A DNA stretch of 64,000 bases, from the NCBI GenBank assembly GCA_045226015.1, contig JBGVBY010000021.1, forward strand, positions 1 to 64,000, read 5' to 3'. Of this stretch, positions 32,985-41,033 are shown piece after piece. Position 1 is the first letter of the stretch, and the number at the start of each line of letters is the position of its first letter. A program made the translations under genes and the position numbers. This DNA is from UBA2450 sp045226015 (GTDB lineage Bacteria; Bacillota_I; Bacilli_A; RFN20; CAG-826). The notes below the pieces were generated by a model. That model was given only the letters and a program-made list of their open reading frames with translations. It was not told where the DNA came from and did not search any database.

Positions 32985-33595
32985 AGTTTCTTTAATATTG
33001 CGTCTAAAGTGTCTTTAGCAACTTCTTCTCTGCTTCTAGAAGCATCAATAACAATGAATCTATCAGGATATCTTTTTGCTAAAGCTAAGAAAGTTTCTCT
33101 AACTTTGTTATGGAAGTCTAATTTCTCTAAATCAAGACGATTAACTTCTCTATTCGCGTTGCTACTAATTCTTTTTAATCCTTCTTCAGGTTTAATATCA
33201 AATAACAAAGTTAAATCAGGCCAAGTATTTTCTGTAGCAAACAAATTAATATTTAAAATATTATCAACACCTAATCCTCTAGCGCCTCCTTGATAGGCTA
33301 AAGAGGAATCTAAATAACGATCACAAATAACAATCTTGCCTTCTTTTAAAGCAGGCCAGACTTTTTCAACAAGATGTTGACGTCTACTTGCCGCATATAA
33401 TAACGCCTCAGTACGTGGATCCATCATCGTATTCTTTTTATCAAGAATAACGTTTCTAATTTCTTCTGCGATAGGAGTGCCACCAGGTTCTCTAGTACGG
33501 ACAATTTGATATCCTTTTGCTTCAAGTGCTTTAACAGCAGCTTCAACTGCAGTAGTTTTTCCTGAACCTTCAGGTCCTTCTAAAGTAATAAACAT
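32975..33595 (-). CDS. tmk: Thymidylate kinase
   Basis: A 206-residue kinase that phosphorylates dTMP to dTDP. P-loop LEGPEGSGKTT, the DR motif in VRTREPGGTPIAEEIR, and the LID region (CDRYLDSSLAYQGGARGLG) are clear. It lies between recR and holB, as in other Bacilli. Confidence 0.96.
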   Translation of the reverse strand: MFITLEGPEGSGKTTAVEAAVKALEAKGYQIVRTREPGGTPIAEEIRNVILDKKNTMMDPRTEALLYAASRRQHLVEKVWPALKEGKIVICDRYLDSSLAYQGGARGLGVDNILNINLFATENTWPDLTLLFDIKPEEGLKRISSNANREVNRLDLEKLDFHNKVRETFLALAKRYPDRFIVIDASRSREEVAKDTLDAILKKLCK

Positions 33596-33606
33596 GATGT
33601 ATCCTC

Positions 33607-34203
33607 CTAAAAATTATGTCTTCCCTCAAGCGCTTTGGTTAATGTTAGAGGATCAACATAATCGAGATTTCCTCCAATTTGTAAACCATACGCTAAGCGA
33701 GTGACATTAACGTTACTATTTTCGAGTAATTTATTGATATAAGCAGCAGTGGTTTCTCCATCAACTGTTGGGTTTGTGGCTAAAATAATTTCTTTGAAAT
33801 TACTTTCACTAATTCTCTTTAAAAGTGAATCGATATTAAGTTCTTCAACATTCATTCCTTTTGATAATGAAAGTTCGCCATTTAAGACGTGATATAAGCC
33901 CTTGTATGCACCACTTTTTTCAATAGACATCACATCTTTTGGATAACAGACAACCATTAACGTTGTTTCATCTCTATCTCTATCATCACAAATGTAGCAT
34001 CCATCAATATCAGTGATCATTCCACATGTTGGGCAGAAATGAATTTTATCTTTCAAGCTTGATATTGCATTAGCAATCTCTTCTAACTCTTCTTTAGAAA
34101 AATCTAAAAGAGAGAACGCCATACGTTCTGCGCTTTTCTTTCCAACTCCTGGGAGTTTGTAAAGATTCTCTATGAGATTATCTAAAGACTTAAGATTTTG
34201 CAT
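33607..34203 (-). CDS. recR: Recombination protein RecR
   Basis: A 198-residue protein of the RecFOR pathway that helps load RecA. Visible: helix-hairpin-helix LYKLPGVGKKSAERMAFSLL, a zinc finger CPTCGMITDIDGCYIC, and the Toprim domain (LMVVCYPKDVMSIEKSG) with the Walker-B-like ATNPTVDGETTA. Length is normal. It starts right after ybaB. Confidence 0.96.
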   Translation of the reverse strand: MQNLKSLDNLIENLYKLPGVGKKSAERMAFSLLDFSKEELEEIANAISSLKDKIHFCPTCGMITDIDGCYICDDRDRDETTLMVVCYPKDVMSIEKSGAYKGLYHVLNGELSLSKGMNVEELNIDSLLKRISESNFKEIILATNPTVDGETTAAYINKLLENSNVNVTRLAYGLQIGGNLDYVDPLTLTKALEGRHNF

Positions 34204-34205
34204 GA

Positions 34206-34508
34206 TTAAAAGCCAAAGCCTCCGCTTCTTCCAGTGATTCTCTCACTGATTTCTTCGCTTTCTTCATCTATTTGAGCAAATAGTTCGTTAAGACCGCTGA
34301 CGATTAACTCTTCAACCATCTCTTTGTTGTCTTTTTCATATCCATCTTCTTCGATGTTAATAGAAACAATTTCTTTGCTTCCTAAGACAACGATTTCCAC
34401 TAAGCCAGCTTTATTCACTCTAAATTCTTTTTCCGCTAAAGTTTTTTGAGCTTTTTGAAGTTCACGTTGCATCTTTTGAGCTTGCATCATCATTTGTTGC
34501 ATGTTCAT
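34206..34508 (-). CDS. ybaB: Nucleoid-associated protein YbaB/EbfC
   Basis: A 100-residue DNA-binding protein with an N-terminal Met/Gln-rich helix (MNMQQMMMQAQKMQRELQKA) and central beta strands (VEIVVLGSKEIVSINIEED), ending GGFGF as in the family. The gene stands between dnaX and recR, the standard place. Confidence 0.95.
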   Translation of the reverse strand: MNMQQMMMQAQKMQRELQKAQKTLAEKEFRVNKAGLVEIVVLGSKEIVSINIEEDGYEKDNKEMVEELIVSGLNELFAQIDEESEEISERITGRSGGFGF

Positions 34509-34512
34509 AAAA

Positions 34513-36192
34513 TTATTCTCCTAAAAATTCAATAACGACATCTTTTGATTTTGGTAATTTACCAATTTGTAAAAGATTCATATATAAACCTTGTAAATCG
34601 ACTGATTTGTTTCTGCTTACTCCATACACAAACATCTTCTTATGGAAGATTTGTTCCATAATGGTTTGGAGTTCAACTTGAATATCTTTTTGGTTAATCT
34701 TTTCTACTAACTTTGGCATTTCATAAGTAAGAATAACAATGTTATTAGATGCGACGAGTGGTCTACCATCTAATAGTAAAGTTGCGGCCTTACCTAAAGT
34801 TGGGTGAGTGGACAACTTTTTAATATTTTTCCATTCATCAATAAGTTGGCCTTTAATCTCTTTCTTAGAAAGGACCATGATTTTCACCATTAGGTCATCA
34901 CTGATTTCAAAACCGTCTTCCCCTTCTGCATCCTTAGGGTAGATAACATTTTCCACTAGGCTGATGGATGATTCATATACCACAGGTTCTTCTTCTTTAA
35001 CCTCAACTACAGGGGCTGGTTCAACCTTAATTGGTTCTTCTTTTAGCGGGGTTCTTATAGGTTTTTCAACTGGTTTGACGTTAACTGTAGGTTCAGAAAC
35101 AATCTCCTTCTTTCCGCTTTCTAAAGATGTTAATTTAATTAAACTAATCTCAAAAATAGGGTTGATAGAAGTAACGTTTTTGTAGTCTTTAATCGCGTTC
35201 ATCAAAATATCAATCATTTGTAAGCATAGAGGATTTGGAATTAACTTATTAAGTTCAATAGCCTCATCTTCTTTTAACACTTCTAAATATTCCGCATTAT
35301 AAGAAGAATTGAAAATAACTACATCCTTAAGGATAATAAGAAGATCTTCAGTTAATCTTTTGATATCTGTTCCTTTATTAACATAGTTATTAAGTCTAGA
35401 AAGAACATCACTCATGTCATGATTAATCATGGAGTGAATCAATTTGATTTTTTCTTCCTTACTTTCAAGGGCAAAAATATCTAAAACATCTGATGCTACT
35501 AAGGTGTTACCACTATAAGCGAGAACTTTTTCTAAGATGGATAAAGCGTCTCTCATTCCTCCATCTGCAAGATTGACAATTAATTCAATTGCTTCCTCGT
35601 TATATTCAACGTTCTCTTTAACAAGAATTTCTTTAAGTCTTTCTTTAATATCTTTCTCACTGACTTTGTCAAAGTCATATCTTTGGCATCTACTTAATAT
35701 AGTAGGAAGAATCTTATGAGGTTCAGTTGTCGCTAAAATGAAAATAACATGTTCTGGTGGTTCTTCGAGAGTCTTAAGAAGAGCGTTAAACGCTCCAGTT
35801 GATAACATATGAACTTCATCGATGATGTAGATTTTATATCTACCAAGGATAGTGCCATATTTAACTTTATCAATAAGATCTCTGATTTCATCAACACCAT
35901 TATTACTAGCGGCGTCTAGTTCTAAAACATCTGGGTGATTACCTTCGGTAATAGCAACACAGTTTTTACATTCATTACATTGACAACCAAGTCCGTGTTC
36001 ACAGTTTAAAGCTTTGGCAAATAATTTTGCCATAGTGGTTTTGCCTGTTCCTCTAGGACCTGCAAATAAATATGCATGCGCTATCTTTTTAGTAGCAATC
36101 GCGTTCTTTAAAGTTCTTACGATATGTTGTTGCCCAGCAACTTCTTCAAAAGTCTGTGGCCGATATGTTCTATATAATGCTTTATATGCCAT
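34513..36192 (-). CDS. dnaX: DNA polymerase III subunits gamma/tau
   Basis: A 559-residue clamp-loader ATPase. Walker A AGPRGTGKTT, zinc module (CEHGLGCQCNECKNC), DEVHMLS and the SRC motif ILSRCQRYDF are present. The C-terminal third (Pro/Glu/Val-rich linker at residues 365-420, then a tau-like domain) should bind the polymerase. No slippery A-run typical of the E. coli gamma frameshift was noticed. It is the first gene of a seven-gene operon. Confidence 0.95.
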   Translation of the reverse strand: MAYKALYRTYRPQTFEEVAGQQHIVRTLKNAIATKKIAHAYLFAGPRGTGKTTMAKLFAKALNCEHGLGCQCNECKNCVAITEGNHPDVLELDAASNNGVDEIRDLIDKVKYGTILGRYKIYIIDEVHMLSTGAFNALLKTLEEPPEHVIFILATTEPHKILPTILSRCQRYDFDKVSEKDIKERLKEILVKENVEYNEEAIELIVNLADGGMRDALSILEKVLAYSGNTLVASDVLDIFALESKEEKIKLIHSMINHDMSDVLSRLNNYVNKGTDIKRLTEDLLIILKDVVIFNSSYNAEYLEVLKEDEAIELNKLIPNPLCLQMIDILMNAIKDYKNVTSINPIFEISLIKLTSLESGKKEIVSEPTVNVKPVEKPIRTPLKEEPIKVEPAPVVEVKEEEPVVYESSISLVENVIYPKDAEGEDGFEISDDLMVKIMVLSKKEIKGQLIDEWKNIKKLSTHPTLGKAATLLLDGRPLVASNNIVILTYEMPKLVEKINQKDIQVELQTIMEQIFHKKMFVYGVSRNKSVDLQGLYMNLLQIGKLPKSKDVVIEFLGE

Positions 36193-36209
36193 AAATGTAC
36201 CTAAGCAAT

Positions 36210-36238
36210 AGTATACATTAGAGTTACTTTTCTTTGAA
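36210..36238 (-). promoter_or_regulatory. dnaX operon promoter
   Basis: On the minus strand TTCAAA (36233-36238), a 17-nt spacer and TATACT (36210-36215), leaving a leader of about 12-15 nt that includes AGG. Confidence 0.65.
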
Positions 36239-36275
36239 GAATTAATATTAATATTAACGAACTTTTCTTCACTCT

Positions 36276-36303
36276 TTGTAATATCCTAATATTATGTTAT
36301 AAT
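36276..36303 (+). promoter_or_regulatory. prfA operon promoter
   Basis: TTGTAA (36276-36281), 16-nt spacer and an extended -10, TG-T-TATAAT (hexamer 36298-36303). AGAGG lies 7 nt before the prfA ATG at 36324. It is divergent from the dnaX promoter. Confidence 0.75.
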
Positions 36304-36323
36304 CTACCGGGCAAGAGGTATTT

Positions 36324-37400
36324 ATGGAAGAGAGCATGTTTCAAAGGCTAGAAATAGCGAGGAAAAGATTAGAAGAAATTGACCAAGAATTACTTGATGA
36401 AAACACTATGAAAGACATCAAGCATTTTCGTGATATCTCTAAAGAACGTGCGGTTCTTGAACCTCAAGTCGAAACATTTAATCTTTATATAAAATCTGAA
36501 AACGAGCTAAAAGAAGCTATTGAAATGAGTAATGATTCTGATCCTGATTTATCAGAAATGGGAAAAGAAGAAGCAAAAAGATTAACTAAGCTTCTTGAAG
36601 AATTAGAAGAAAAATTAAGAGAACTTCTATTACCAAAAGATCCTAACGATGATAAAAACATCATTGTTGAAATTAGAGGCGCCGCTGGCGGAGACGAAGC
36701 AAACATCTTTGCGGGTGATTTGTTTAGAATGTATACAAGATACGCTGAAAACCAGGGTTGGAAAATTCAAATGATGGATCAATACCCATCAGAAGCCGGA
36801 GGTTTCTCTCAAGTATCATTCATGATTAAAGGAAAAATGGTATACTCCAAACTCAAGTTTGAAAGTGGTGCACATCGTGTTCAAAGAGTTCCTAAAACTG
36901 AAGCAAGTGGAAGAATTCACACAAGTACAGCAACAGTTTTAGTAATGCCAGAAGCAGAAGAAATTGATGTCGAAATCAATCCAAATGATTTACAAGTTGA
37001 TACATATCACTCCCAAGGCGCTGGTGGACAAAACGTTAATAAGACTGAATCCGCTGTAAGAATCACACACATTCCAACTGGAATTGTTGTAGCGTGCCAA
37101 ACTGAAAAATCTCAAATTCAAAATAGAGAAATTGCTATGCAAATGTTGAGAGCAAAGATGTATTCCACAATGCTTGAAAAGCAACAAGAAGAAATCGGTA
37201 ATGAAAGAAGACTAAAAATCGGTACTGGAGAAAGAAGCGAAAAGATTCGTACCTATAACTATCCACAAAATAGAGTTACTGACCATAGAATTGGATTTAC
37301 AATTCAACAATTAGATAGAGTAATGGAAGGGGAGCTCGACTCAATCATCGAGGCACTTGTCCATTATGATCAATCACAAAAAATTGCAGGTGAGAATTAA
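36324..37400 (+). CDS. prfA: Peptide chain release factor 1
   Basis: A 358-residue factor that ends translation at UAA and UAG. The anticodon-like loop is PKTEASGRIHTSTATV (containing the family's PxT region), and the catalytic GGQ is in HSQGAGGQNVNKTESAVRI. It is the first gene of prfA-prmC-tsaC-rpiB, and its stop overlaps the prmC start by one base. Confidence 0.97.
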   Translation: MEESMFQRLEIARKRLEEIDQELLDENTMKDIKHFRDISKERAVLEPQVETFNLYIKSENELKEAIEMSNDSDPDLSEMGKEEAKRLTKLLEELEEKLRELLLPKDPNDDKNIIVEIRGAAGGDEANIFAGDLFRMYTRYAENQGWKIQMMDQYPSEAGGFSQVSFMIKGKMVYSKLKFESGAHRVQRVPKTEASGRIHTSTATVLVMPEAEEIDVEINPNDLQVDTYHSQGAGGQNVNKTESAVRITHIPTGIVVACQTEKSQIQNREIAMQMLRAKMYSTMLEKQQEEIGNERRLKIGTGERSEKIRTYNYPQNRVTDHRIGFTIQQLDRVMEGELDSIIEALVHYDQSQKIAGEN

Positions 37401-38260
37401 TGACTTACCGTGAAAAATATTTTGAACTAGAAAAAAATAAGAACAAATATTTAAACCTTAATGTGATAAAACTGCTATTAGAAGACGATGGCGGTTTTTC
37501 TGATTTTTTTAACCTCATTAAACATTTTGATGAAGAAATTAAAGATGAAGAAAGACTAAATCAAAACATTGATAGAGTTAACTCTGGAGAACCAATTCAA
37601 TATGTTCTTGGATATGCTTATTTCATCAATTCAAATTATAAAGTTAATAATGATGTTTTAATACCAAGGCAAGAGACAGAAGAGCTCGCTGTTGGAACAC
37701 TAAAAATGATTGTTAAAATGTTTGGCAAAGAGCCAAATATTAAGATTGTAGATATAGGAACTGGTTCCGGAATTCTTGGAATATACCTTAAAGAATATTT
37801 CGACAAATCTACTGTGATTTGCACTGATATTAGTGAAAATTCCTTAAAAATTGCTAAAGAAAATTCTGAATTACATAATGTCAAAATTGATTTAAGACAA
37901 GGCGATATGTTAGAGCCAATTAAAGATGAATCAGATATTTCAGTAATCATCAGCAACCCTCCTTATATACTTAATAAAGAAACTGTAGATCCTCAAACAC
38001 TTAAATACGAACCACATCTCGCATTATTTGCAAATCCAGTTGAAAAGTATTACCATAAAATTTTAAAAGCAATTGACCTAAACTTAATGTCAGACAGATT
38101 CTTGATTGCCTTTGAAATTGGAGAAAACATGGAAGAAGTGTTAACCCACTTATTAGAAAAAAACTATAAGGGAATTATGTATAAATTTGAAAAAGATATT
38201 TACGGAAAAACAAGATTCTTATATATAGTTAAAGATGAAGGAATTTCATATGAAGCCTAA
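37400..38260 (+). CDS. prmC: Release factor glutamine methyltransferase
   Basis: A 286-residue SAM-dependent enzyme that methylates the GGQ glutamine of RF1 and RF2. Motifs: IPRQETEELA, the SAM loop VDIGTGSGILGIYL and the catalytic NPPYI near residue 190. Its substrates prfA (adjacent) and prfB (45.3 kb) are both in this window. Confidence 0.95.
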   Translation: MTYREKYFELEKNKNKYLNLNVIKLLLEDDGGFSDFFNLIKHFDEEIKDEERLNQNIDRVNSGEPIQYVLGYAYFINSNYKVNNDVLIPRQETEELAVGTLKMIVKMFGKEPNIKIVDIGTGSGILGIYLKEYFDKSTVICTDISENSLKIAKENSELHNVKIDLRQGDMLEPIKDESDISVIISNPPYILNKETVDPQTLKYEPHLALFANPVEKYYHKILKAIDLNLMSDRFLIAFEIGENMEEVLTHLLEKNYKGIMYKFEKDIYGKTRFLYIVKDEGISYEA

Positions 38261-38846
38261 CTTTATAAAAGCAAAGGAAACATTAGATTCGTCTAAAGTA
38301 ATTGCCTTCCCAACAGAAACAGTAATGGGCCTAGGCGTTTATTTTGATGATTTTAAAGCATATGAATTATTAAATTCCATTAAGAGAAGACCAGAAGACA
38401 AACCATACACCCTTATGTTAGGAGATACTAATAGTATTAAAAATTACGCATATGTAGATGATAGAGCAAAAAAGATCATTGACTCTTTTATGCCTGGCGA
38501 AATAACAATATTACTTCGTTCAAAGGAATCCGTTCCACATTATGTTACTCACGGAACAGGTATTATAGGGGTTAGAGTGCCGAACAAATCTGATTTACTT
38601 GAGCTGCTTAACTTTGTTAAAAAACCTTTATTGGTACCGAGCGCTAATAGAAGTGGGGAAAAGCCTGCTATGAGTAGCGATGAAGTTAGAGAAATATTTA
38701 AAGATGAGGTATTTATAGCAATAGAAGGTAAAGCTATAGGAGGAGTACCATCAACTTTAGTTGACCTAACCGATAAAGAAGTTAAAATTTATAGAGAAGG
38801 CAATATAAAACTTAAAGATATTAAAAATGTCTTGGGAGAAAACTAA
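38250..38846 (+). CDS. tsaC: Threonylcarbamoyl-AMP synthase (Sua5/YwlC/YrdC)
   Basis: A 198-residue enzyme making threonylcarbamoyl-AMP for the t6A37 modification of ANN-reading tRNAs. The YrdC fold is clear: IAFPTETVMGLGVYF, KRRPEDKPYTLML, MPGEITILL and PSANRSGEKPA. ATG 38250 is chosen because AAGGA is at the right distance; it overlaps the end of prmC by 11 nt. It lacks the extra Sua5 C-terminal domain, so it is the short TsaC type. Confidence 0.92.
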   Translation: MKPNFIKAKETLDSSKVIAFPTETVMGLGVYFDDFKAYELLNSIKRRPEDKPYTLMLGDTNSIKNYAYVDDRAKKIIDSFMPGEITILLRSKESVPHYVTHGTGIIGVRVPNKSDLLELLNFVKKPLLVPSANRSGEKPAMSSDEVREIFKDEVFIAIEGKAIGGVPSTLVDLTDKEVKIYREGNIKLKDIKNVLGEN

Positions 38847-38847
38847 T

Positions 38848-39285
38848 ATGAAAATAGCAATCGGAAGCGATCACGGCGGTCTAGAATACAAAAACGCTAT
38901 AAAAGAACACTTAAAAACAAAAGGATACACAGTAATTGATGTCGGCACTAATTCAAAAGATAGTTGCCACTATCCAATCTTTGGAGCCGAAGTAGCTAAA
39001 AAGGTATCTTCAAAAGAATGTGATTATGGTGTTGTTGTATGTACTTCTGGAGAAGGCATATCAATAGCAGCCAACAAAATTAAAGGTGTTAGATGCGGCA
39101 TTGCTTATAACGATGATGTCGCTAGACTAATGAGACAACATAATAACGCCAATGTCATCTCCTTTGGACAAGCATTCATGTCTTTGGAAGATGTATTAAA
39201 ACGAGTTGATATCTTCTTAAATACAGAGTTTGAAGGCGGAAGACATCAAACAAGAGTTGATCTTATCAGCGATTTAGAAAAATAA
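38848..39285 (+). CDS. rpiB: Ribose-5-phosphate isomerase B
   Basis: A 145-residue isomerase interconverting ribose 5-phosphate and ribulose 5-phosphate. Motifs: IAIGSDHGGLEYKNAIK, VVVCTSGEGISIAANKIKGVR (with the catalytic Cys) and the ARLMRQHNNANVISFG region. GGGAG precedes ATG 38848. It is the last gene of the prfA operon and is followed by a terminator. Confidence 0.95.
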   Translation: MKIAIGSDHGGLEYKNAIKEHLKTKGYTVIDVGTNSKDSCHYPIFGAEVAKKVSSKECDYGVVVCTSGEGISIAANKIKGVRCGIAYNDDVARLMRQHNNANVISFGQAFMSLEDVLKRVDIFLNTEFEGGRHQTRVDLISDLEK

Positions 39286-39306
39286 TTAAGTTTTTAAAAC
39301 TTAAAT

Positions 39307-39328
39307 AGTCCCAACTGGGACTTTTTTT
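39307..39328 (+). terminator. Terminator of the prfA-rpiB operon
   Basis: AGTCCC (39307-39312) pairs with GGGACT (39317-39322) around an AACT loop, followed by seven T. Confidence 0.92.
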
Positions 39329-39341
39329 ATTTTTTTTGAAT

Positions 39342-39379
39342 AAAAAATCGAATTTTCTCACTATTTAAATAGTAAGGAG
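39342..39379 (+). promoter_or_regulatory. Control element B, comF region
   Basis: AAAA-TCGAA-TTTT, then CTCAC and a perfect ACTATTTAAATAGT palindrome, then an AAGGAG run. It aligns with 8451-8489 across its length, with one gap. AAAA-N5-TTTT is the geometry of a Bacillus ComK box. It is placed as the promoter/operator of the comF cluster and lies about 40 nt before a strong Shine-Dalgarno (GGAGG). Confidence 0.5.
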
Positions 39380-39418
39380 ATGTTTTAAACATTTGCTACA
39401 AAACAAACAGGAGGAAAC

Positions 39419-39648
39419 ATGATAAAAAGAAACCGAAACCGAAAAGCAATATTTGAAAGCAGATGTAAAAAGCCTTTATTGAAAGGAAAATTTTACCGAG
39501 TGTTAGACTCTACTAACAAGAATCATTCAAAAATAATAAATAAAAAATGAGCAAAAGAATTATCAGGCAGACTTATAGAGAACAATAAAAAGGAATAGAT
39601 AGTTTGGTTTTTGCCGTATGTGGTTCCTCAAAAACACGAAATCCATAA
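39419..39648 (+). pseudogene. Decayed 5' part of comFA (copy 1)
   Basis: A strong AGGAGG precedes ATG 39419, which opens a 43-codon frame (to 39550) ending in TGA. From GCAATAT (39446) on, the DNA aligns with the start of comFA (GCAATAT at 41029). The 3' part (39551-39626) is about 80% identical to comFA codons before Walker A. Differences there are often at third codon positions, which indicates past coding. Frameshifts and a stop break it. It ends reading CGSSKTRNP-stop where comFA has CGSGKTEI. It is likely the original comFA start, next to the comF promoter. The 43-residue product is probably not functional. Confidence 0.65.
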
Positions 39649-39663
39649 CAAAAAGGAGAAAAT

Positions 39664-40005
39664 ATGAAAGATAAATTTAGATACAACAAGAAAAGAAAAC
39701 ACTATTCATACATTTTTAAAATTAAAAATGGTTATTGCTCTAACATCTTACTTACAACCCAAACTGAATCTATTCATAAAAAACATGGACAAACAAAAAT
39801 AGTGAGGAACATCAAATTGTATAGACATCCTAACTCTAGGAAAACTAGTGTAATCGTTTTTATTTATAATCACCCACCATACATAGATGCAAAAGAGTCT
39901 TTTGATGATAAAAGGTTAGATTGGAAATGGGATATAAATGATAAACGCAATGTTAAGAGGCTTAAGAATTACAAGAAGTACAAAAAATATTTTGAAAAGA
40001 AATAA
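39664..40005 (+). CDS. Small basic protein of unknown function, cassette ORF 1
   Basis: A 113-residue protein, strongly basic (Lys/Arg/Tyr-rich), with no membrane segment or signal peptide. AAAGGAG precedes the ATG. Features: start MKDKFRYNKKRKHY, an IHKKHGQTK motif near residue 37, KLYRHPN near 53, and a Lys/Tyr-rich C-terminus (KNYKKYKKYFEKK). It shares leader, first residues and the H-K-x-x-G...NP pattern with the ORF at 40179, so the two are probably distant paralogs. It lies between two comFA fragments. Nucleic-acid binding is plausible from charge only. I do not recognise the family. Confidence 0.65.
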   Translation: MKDKFRYNKKRKHYSYIFKIKNGYCSNILLTTQTESIHKKHGQTKIVRNIKLYRHPNSRKTSVIVFIYNHPPYIDAKESFDDKRLDWKWDINDKRNVKRLKNYKKYKKYFEKK

Positions 40006-40080
40006 AAAAATCGGTGATGAACTCCAGCTAACGCCAGGTATATCTAACCGACATGAATATTTAATCACATGAAAGGTGGC
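40006..40080 (+). other. Short spacer with inverted repeats before comFA copy 2
   Basis: TCGGT (40011-40015) pairs with ACCGA (40047-40051) around a GC-richer segment. The end (TGAATAT...TTAATCA...GAAAGG) aligns with the bases just before comFA at 40997-41020. There is no T-run, so it is not a clear terminator. Confidence 0.4.
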
Positions 40081-40163
40081 GACGCAATATAGAAAACTAT
40101 AAGAAGGGGGTAGACAGTTTAGTTTTTGTAGTGTGTGGTTCCCCAAAGACACTAAATCCATAA
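40081..40163 (+). pseudogene. Decayed internal-deleted comFA piece (copy 2)
   Basis: The left 15 bases (GCAATATAGAAA) match comFA at 41029-41040. The rest matches comFA 41240-41284, so the zinc-finger codons (about 195 bp) are missing, joined at a short AGAAAC/AGAACT similarity. In the comFA frame it reads GVDSLVFVVCGSPKTLNP-stop: Walker A is broken and followed by the same tail as copy 1. It is non-functional as ComFA. Confidence 0.65.
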
Positions 40164-40178
40164 CAAAAAGGAGGAAAT

Positions 40179-40496
40179 ATGAAAAAGTTTAGAAGACATT
40201 TTAGGATTTATTTCAAAAACAACCATCCTGCATATATTGTTGATGAAGAAGGAAATACCTACGTATTTCATAGAGTAACCCATTCAAAAACATCAGGAGG
40301 TAGAAAGAACTGGATAATTAAAAAGAACCCCATCAAAGGTGATAATAAAACGATGAATATTGTTAAAAAAGAAGAAAGAGACAAAAAAGCCAGATTCAGT
40401 ATGTTTGAAATTGAATTAAAAAATGGTGTAGATGTCTCATATCCAGACATAAAACTGACAAGGGAACTGTTAAAGAAAAAGAAAAACAAGGGCTAG
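40179..40496 (+). CDS. Small basic protein of unknown function, cassette ORF 2
   Basis: A 105-residue basic soluble protein: MKKFRRHFRIYFKNN, an HRVTHSKTSGGRKNW segment near residue 30, KKNPIKGDNK near 48 and a Lys-rich end. AAAGGAGG precedes the ATG. The leader ATCCATAACAAAAAGGAG is the same as that of the ORF at 39664, and the proteins share several positions (MK-KFR, H-K-x-x-G, NP). A hairpin covers its TAG stop. Family not recognised. It probably arose with ORF 1 by cassette duplication. Confidence 0.65.
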   Translation: MKKFRRHFRIYFKNNHPAYIVDEEGNTYVFHRVTHSKTSGGRKNWIIKKNPIKGDNKTMNIVKKEERDKKARFSMFEIELKNGVDVSYPDIKLTRELLKKKKNKG

Positions 40497-40503
40497 CCTT
40501 GTT
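40485..40503 (+). other. Hairpin over the stop codon of cassette ORF 2
   Basis: AACAAGG (40485-40491) pairs with CCTTGTT (40497-40503), with the TAG stop in the loop. Only a weak T-rich stretch follows, so termination may be partial. Confidence 0.6.
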
Positions 40504-41023
40504 ATTAGAGTTAAATATCTTTGCTTTTCATAACTCTATTCTTGAAAACCAAGTCGCAATATGCCAAGCATACCCTTGCTTGACGCAAAGCACATATTAC
40601 TTTTCACCAATTACATAGGGGTGATTTTGATGAACTGGACTCCTTTGACACACCTGTTATTTGCTGAAGGTGGAACTCTGTGGTCATTAGCCACTAGTTG
40701 CCTATTTCGATCGTGTCTGGTATCCGGAATTACGCATACAAGTCCTAACTTTGCACCCGGTAAATTATTCAGGGAGGTTTAGACCATTGAATCAACGATT
40801 CATAATTGGCTGTTTAATTGAGTTTTAATCAAAACTAAGTATCAGCTTCCTTAGTACAGCTCAATTAATATAACAAACGTTTGATAAAAATGAAACAAGA
40901 AATAAAAAAGTCCATTAAGGACTTAGTGCATCGGGCAGATCGAGCTGCCAATTGGTGCGCGGTTGTCTGAGCCTATTCAGCTCTGCGTACAACTTGTGAA
41001 TATATTAAATCAAAAGAAAGGAG
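40504..41023 (+). ncRNA. About 520 nt of inverted-repeat-rich noncoding DNA before comFA
   Basis: I find no convincing protein gene here. Helices seen are TTAATTGAG/CTCAATTAA (40814-40822 with 40860-40868) enclosing TTTT/AAAA and CTAAG/CTTAG hairpins. Further ones are AAGTCC/GGACTT (40908-40924), GGCAG/CTGCC (40934-40949), and GTTGT/ACAAC (40962-40993) enclosing GAGC/GCTC. Others in 40560-40680 are CAAGCA/TGCTTG and TCACC/GGTGA. The GC content is visibly higher than in nearby intergenic DNA. It could be a structured RNA or the leader of comFA. It matches no RNA family I can name. Confidence 0.45.
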
Positions 41024-41033
41024 ATGTTGCAAT

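Noticed and set aside
40582..40591. GACGCAAAGC, part of the c-di-GMP-I riboswitch consensus
   Set aside because: The neighbouring conserved parts (GCAAACC, GG-CTA, the tetraloop receptor) are not found, so a chance match is more likely.
40667..40676. AAGGTGGAAC, similar to the T-box motif
   Set aside because: The rest of the T-box consensus (CGCG) and a following terminator are missing, and no aminoacyl-tRNA synthetase or amino acid gene follows.
40561..40782. 73-codon open frame in the gap before comFA
   Set aside because: No ribosome-binding site at its first ATG and unconvincing composition. An internal ATG at 40630 has AGGGG upstream, but the segment is full of inverted repeats and looks like RNA rather than protein coding.
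40504..41023. tmRNA, RNase P RNA or SRP RNA
   Set aside because: Their conserved core sequences were looked for by eye on both strands and not found.
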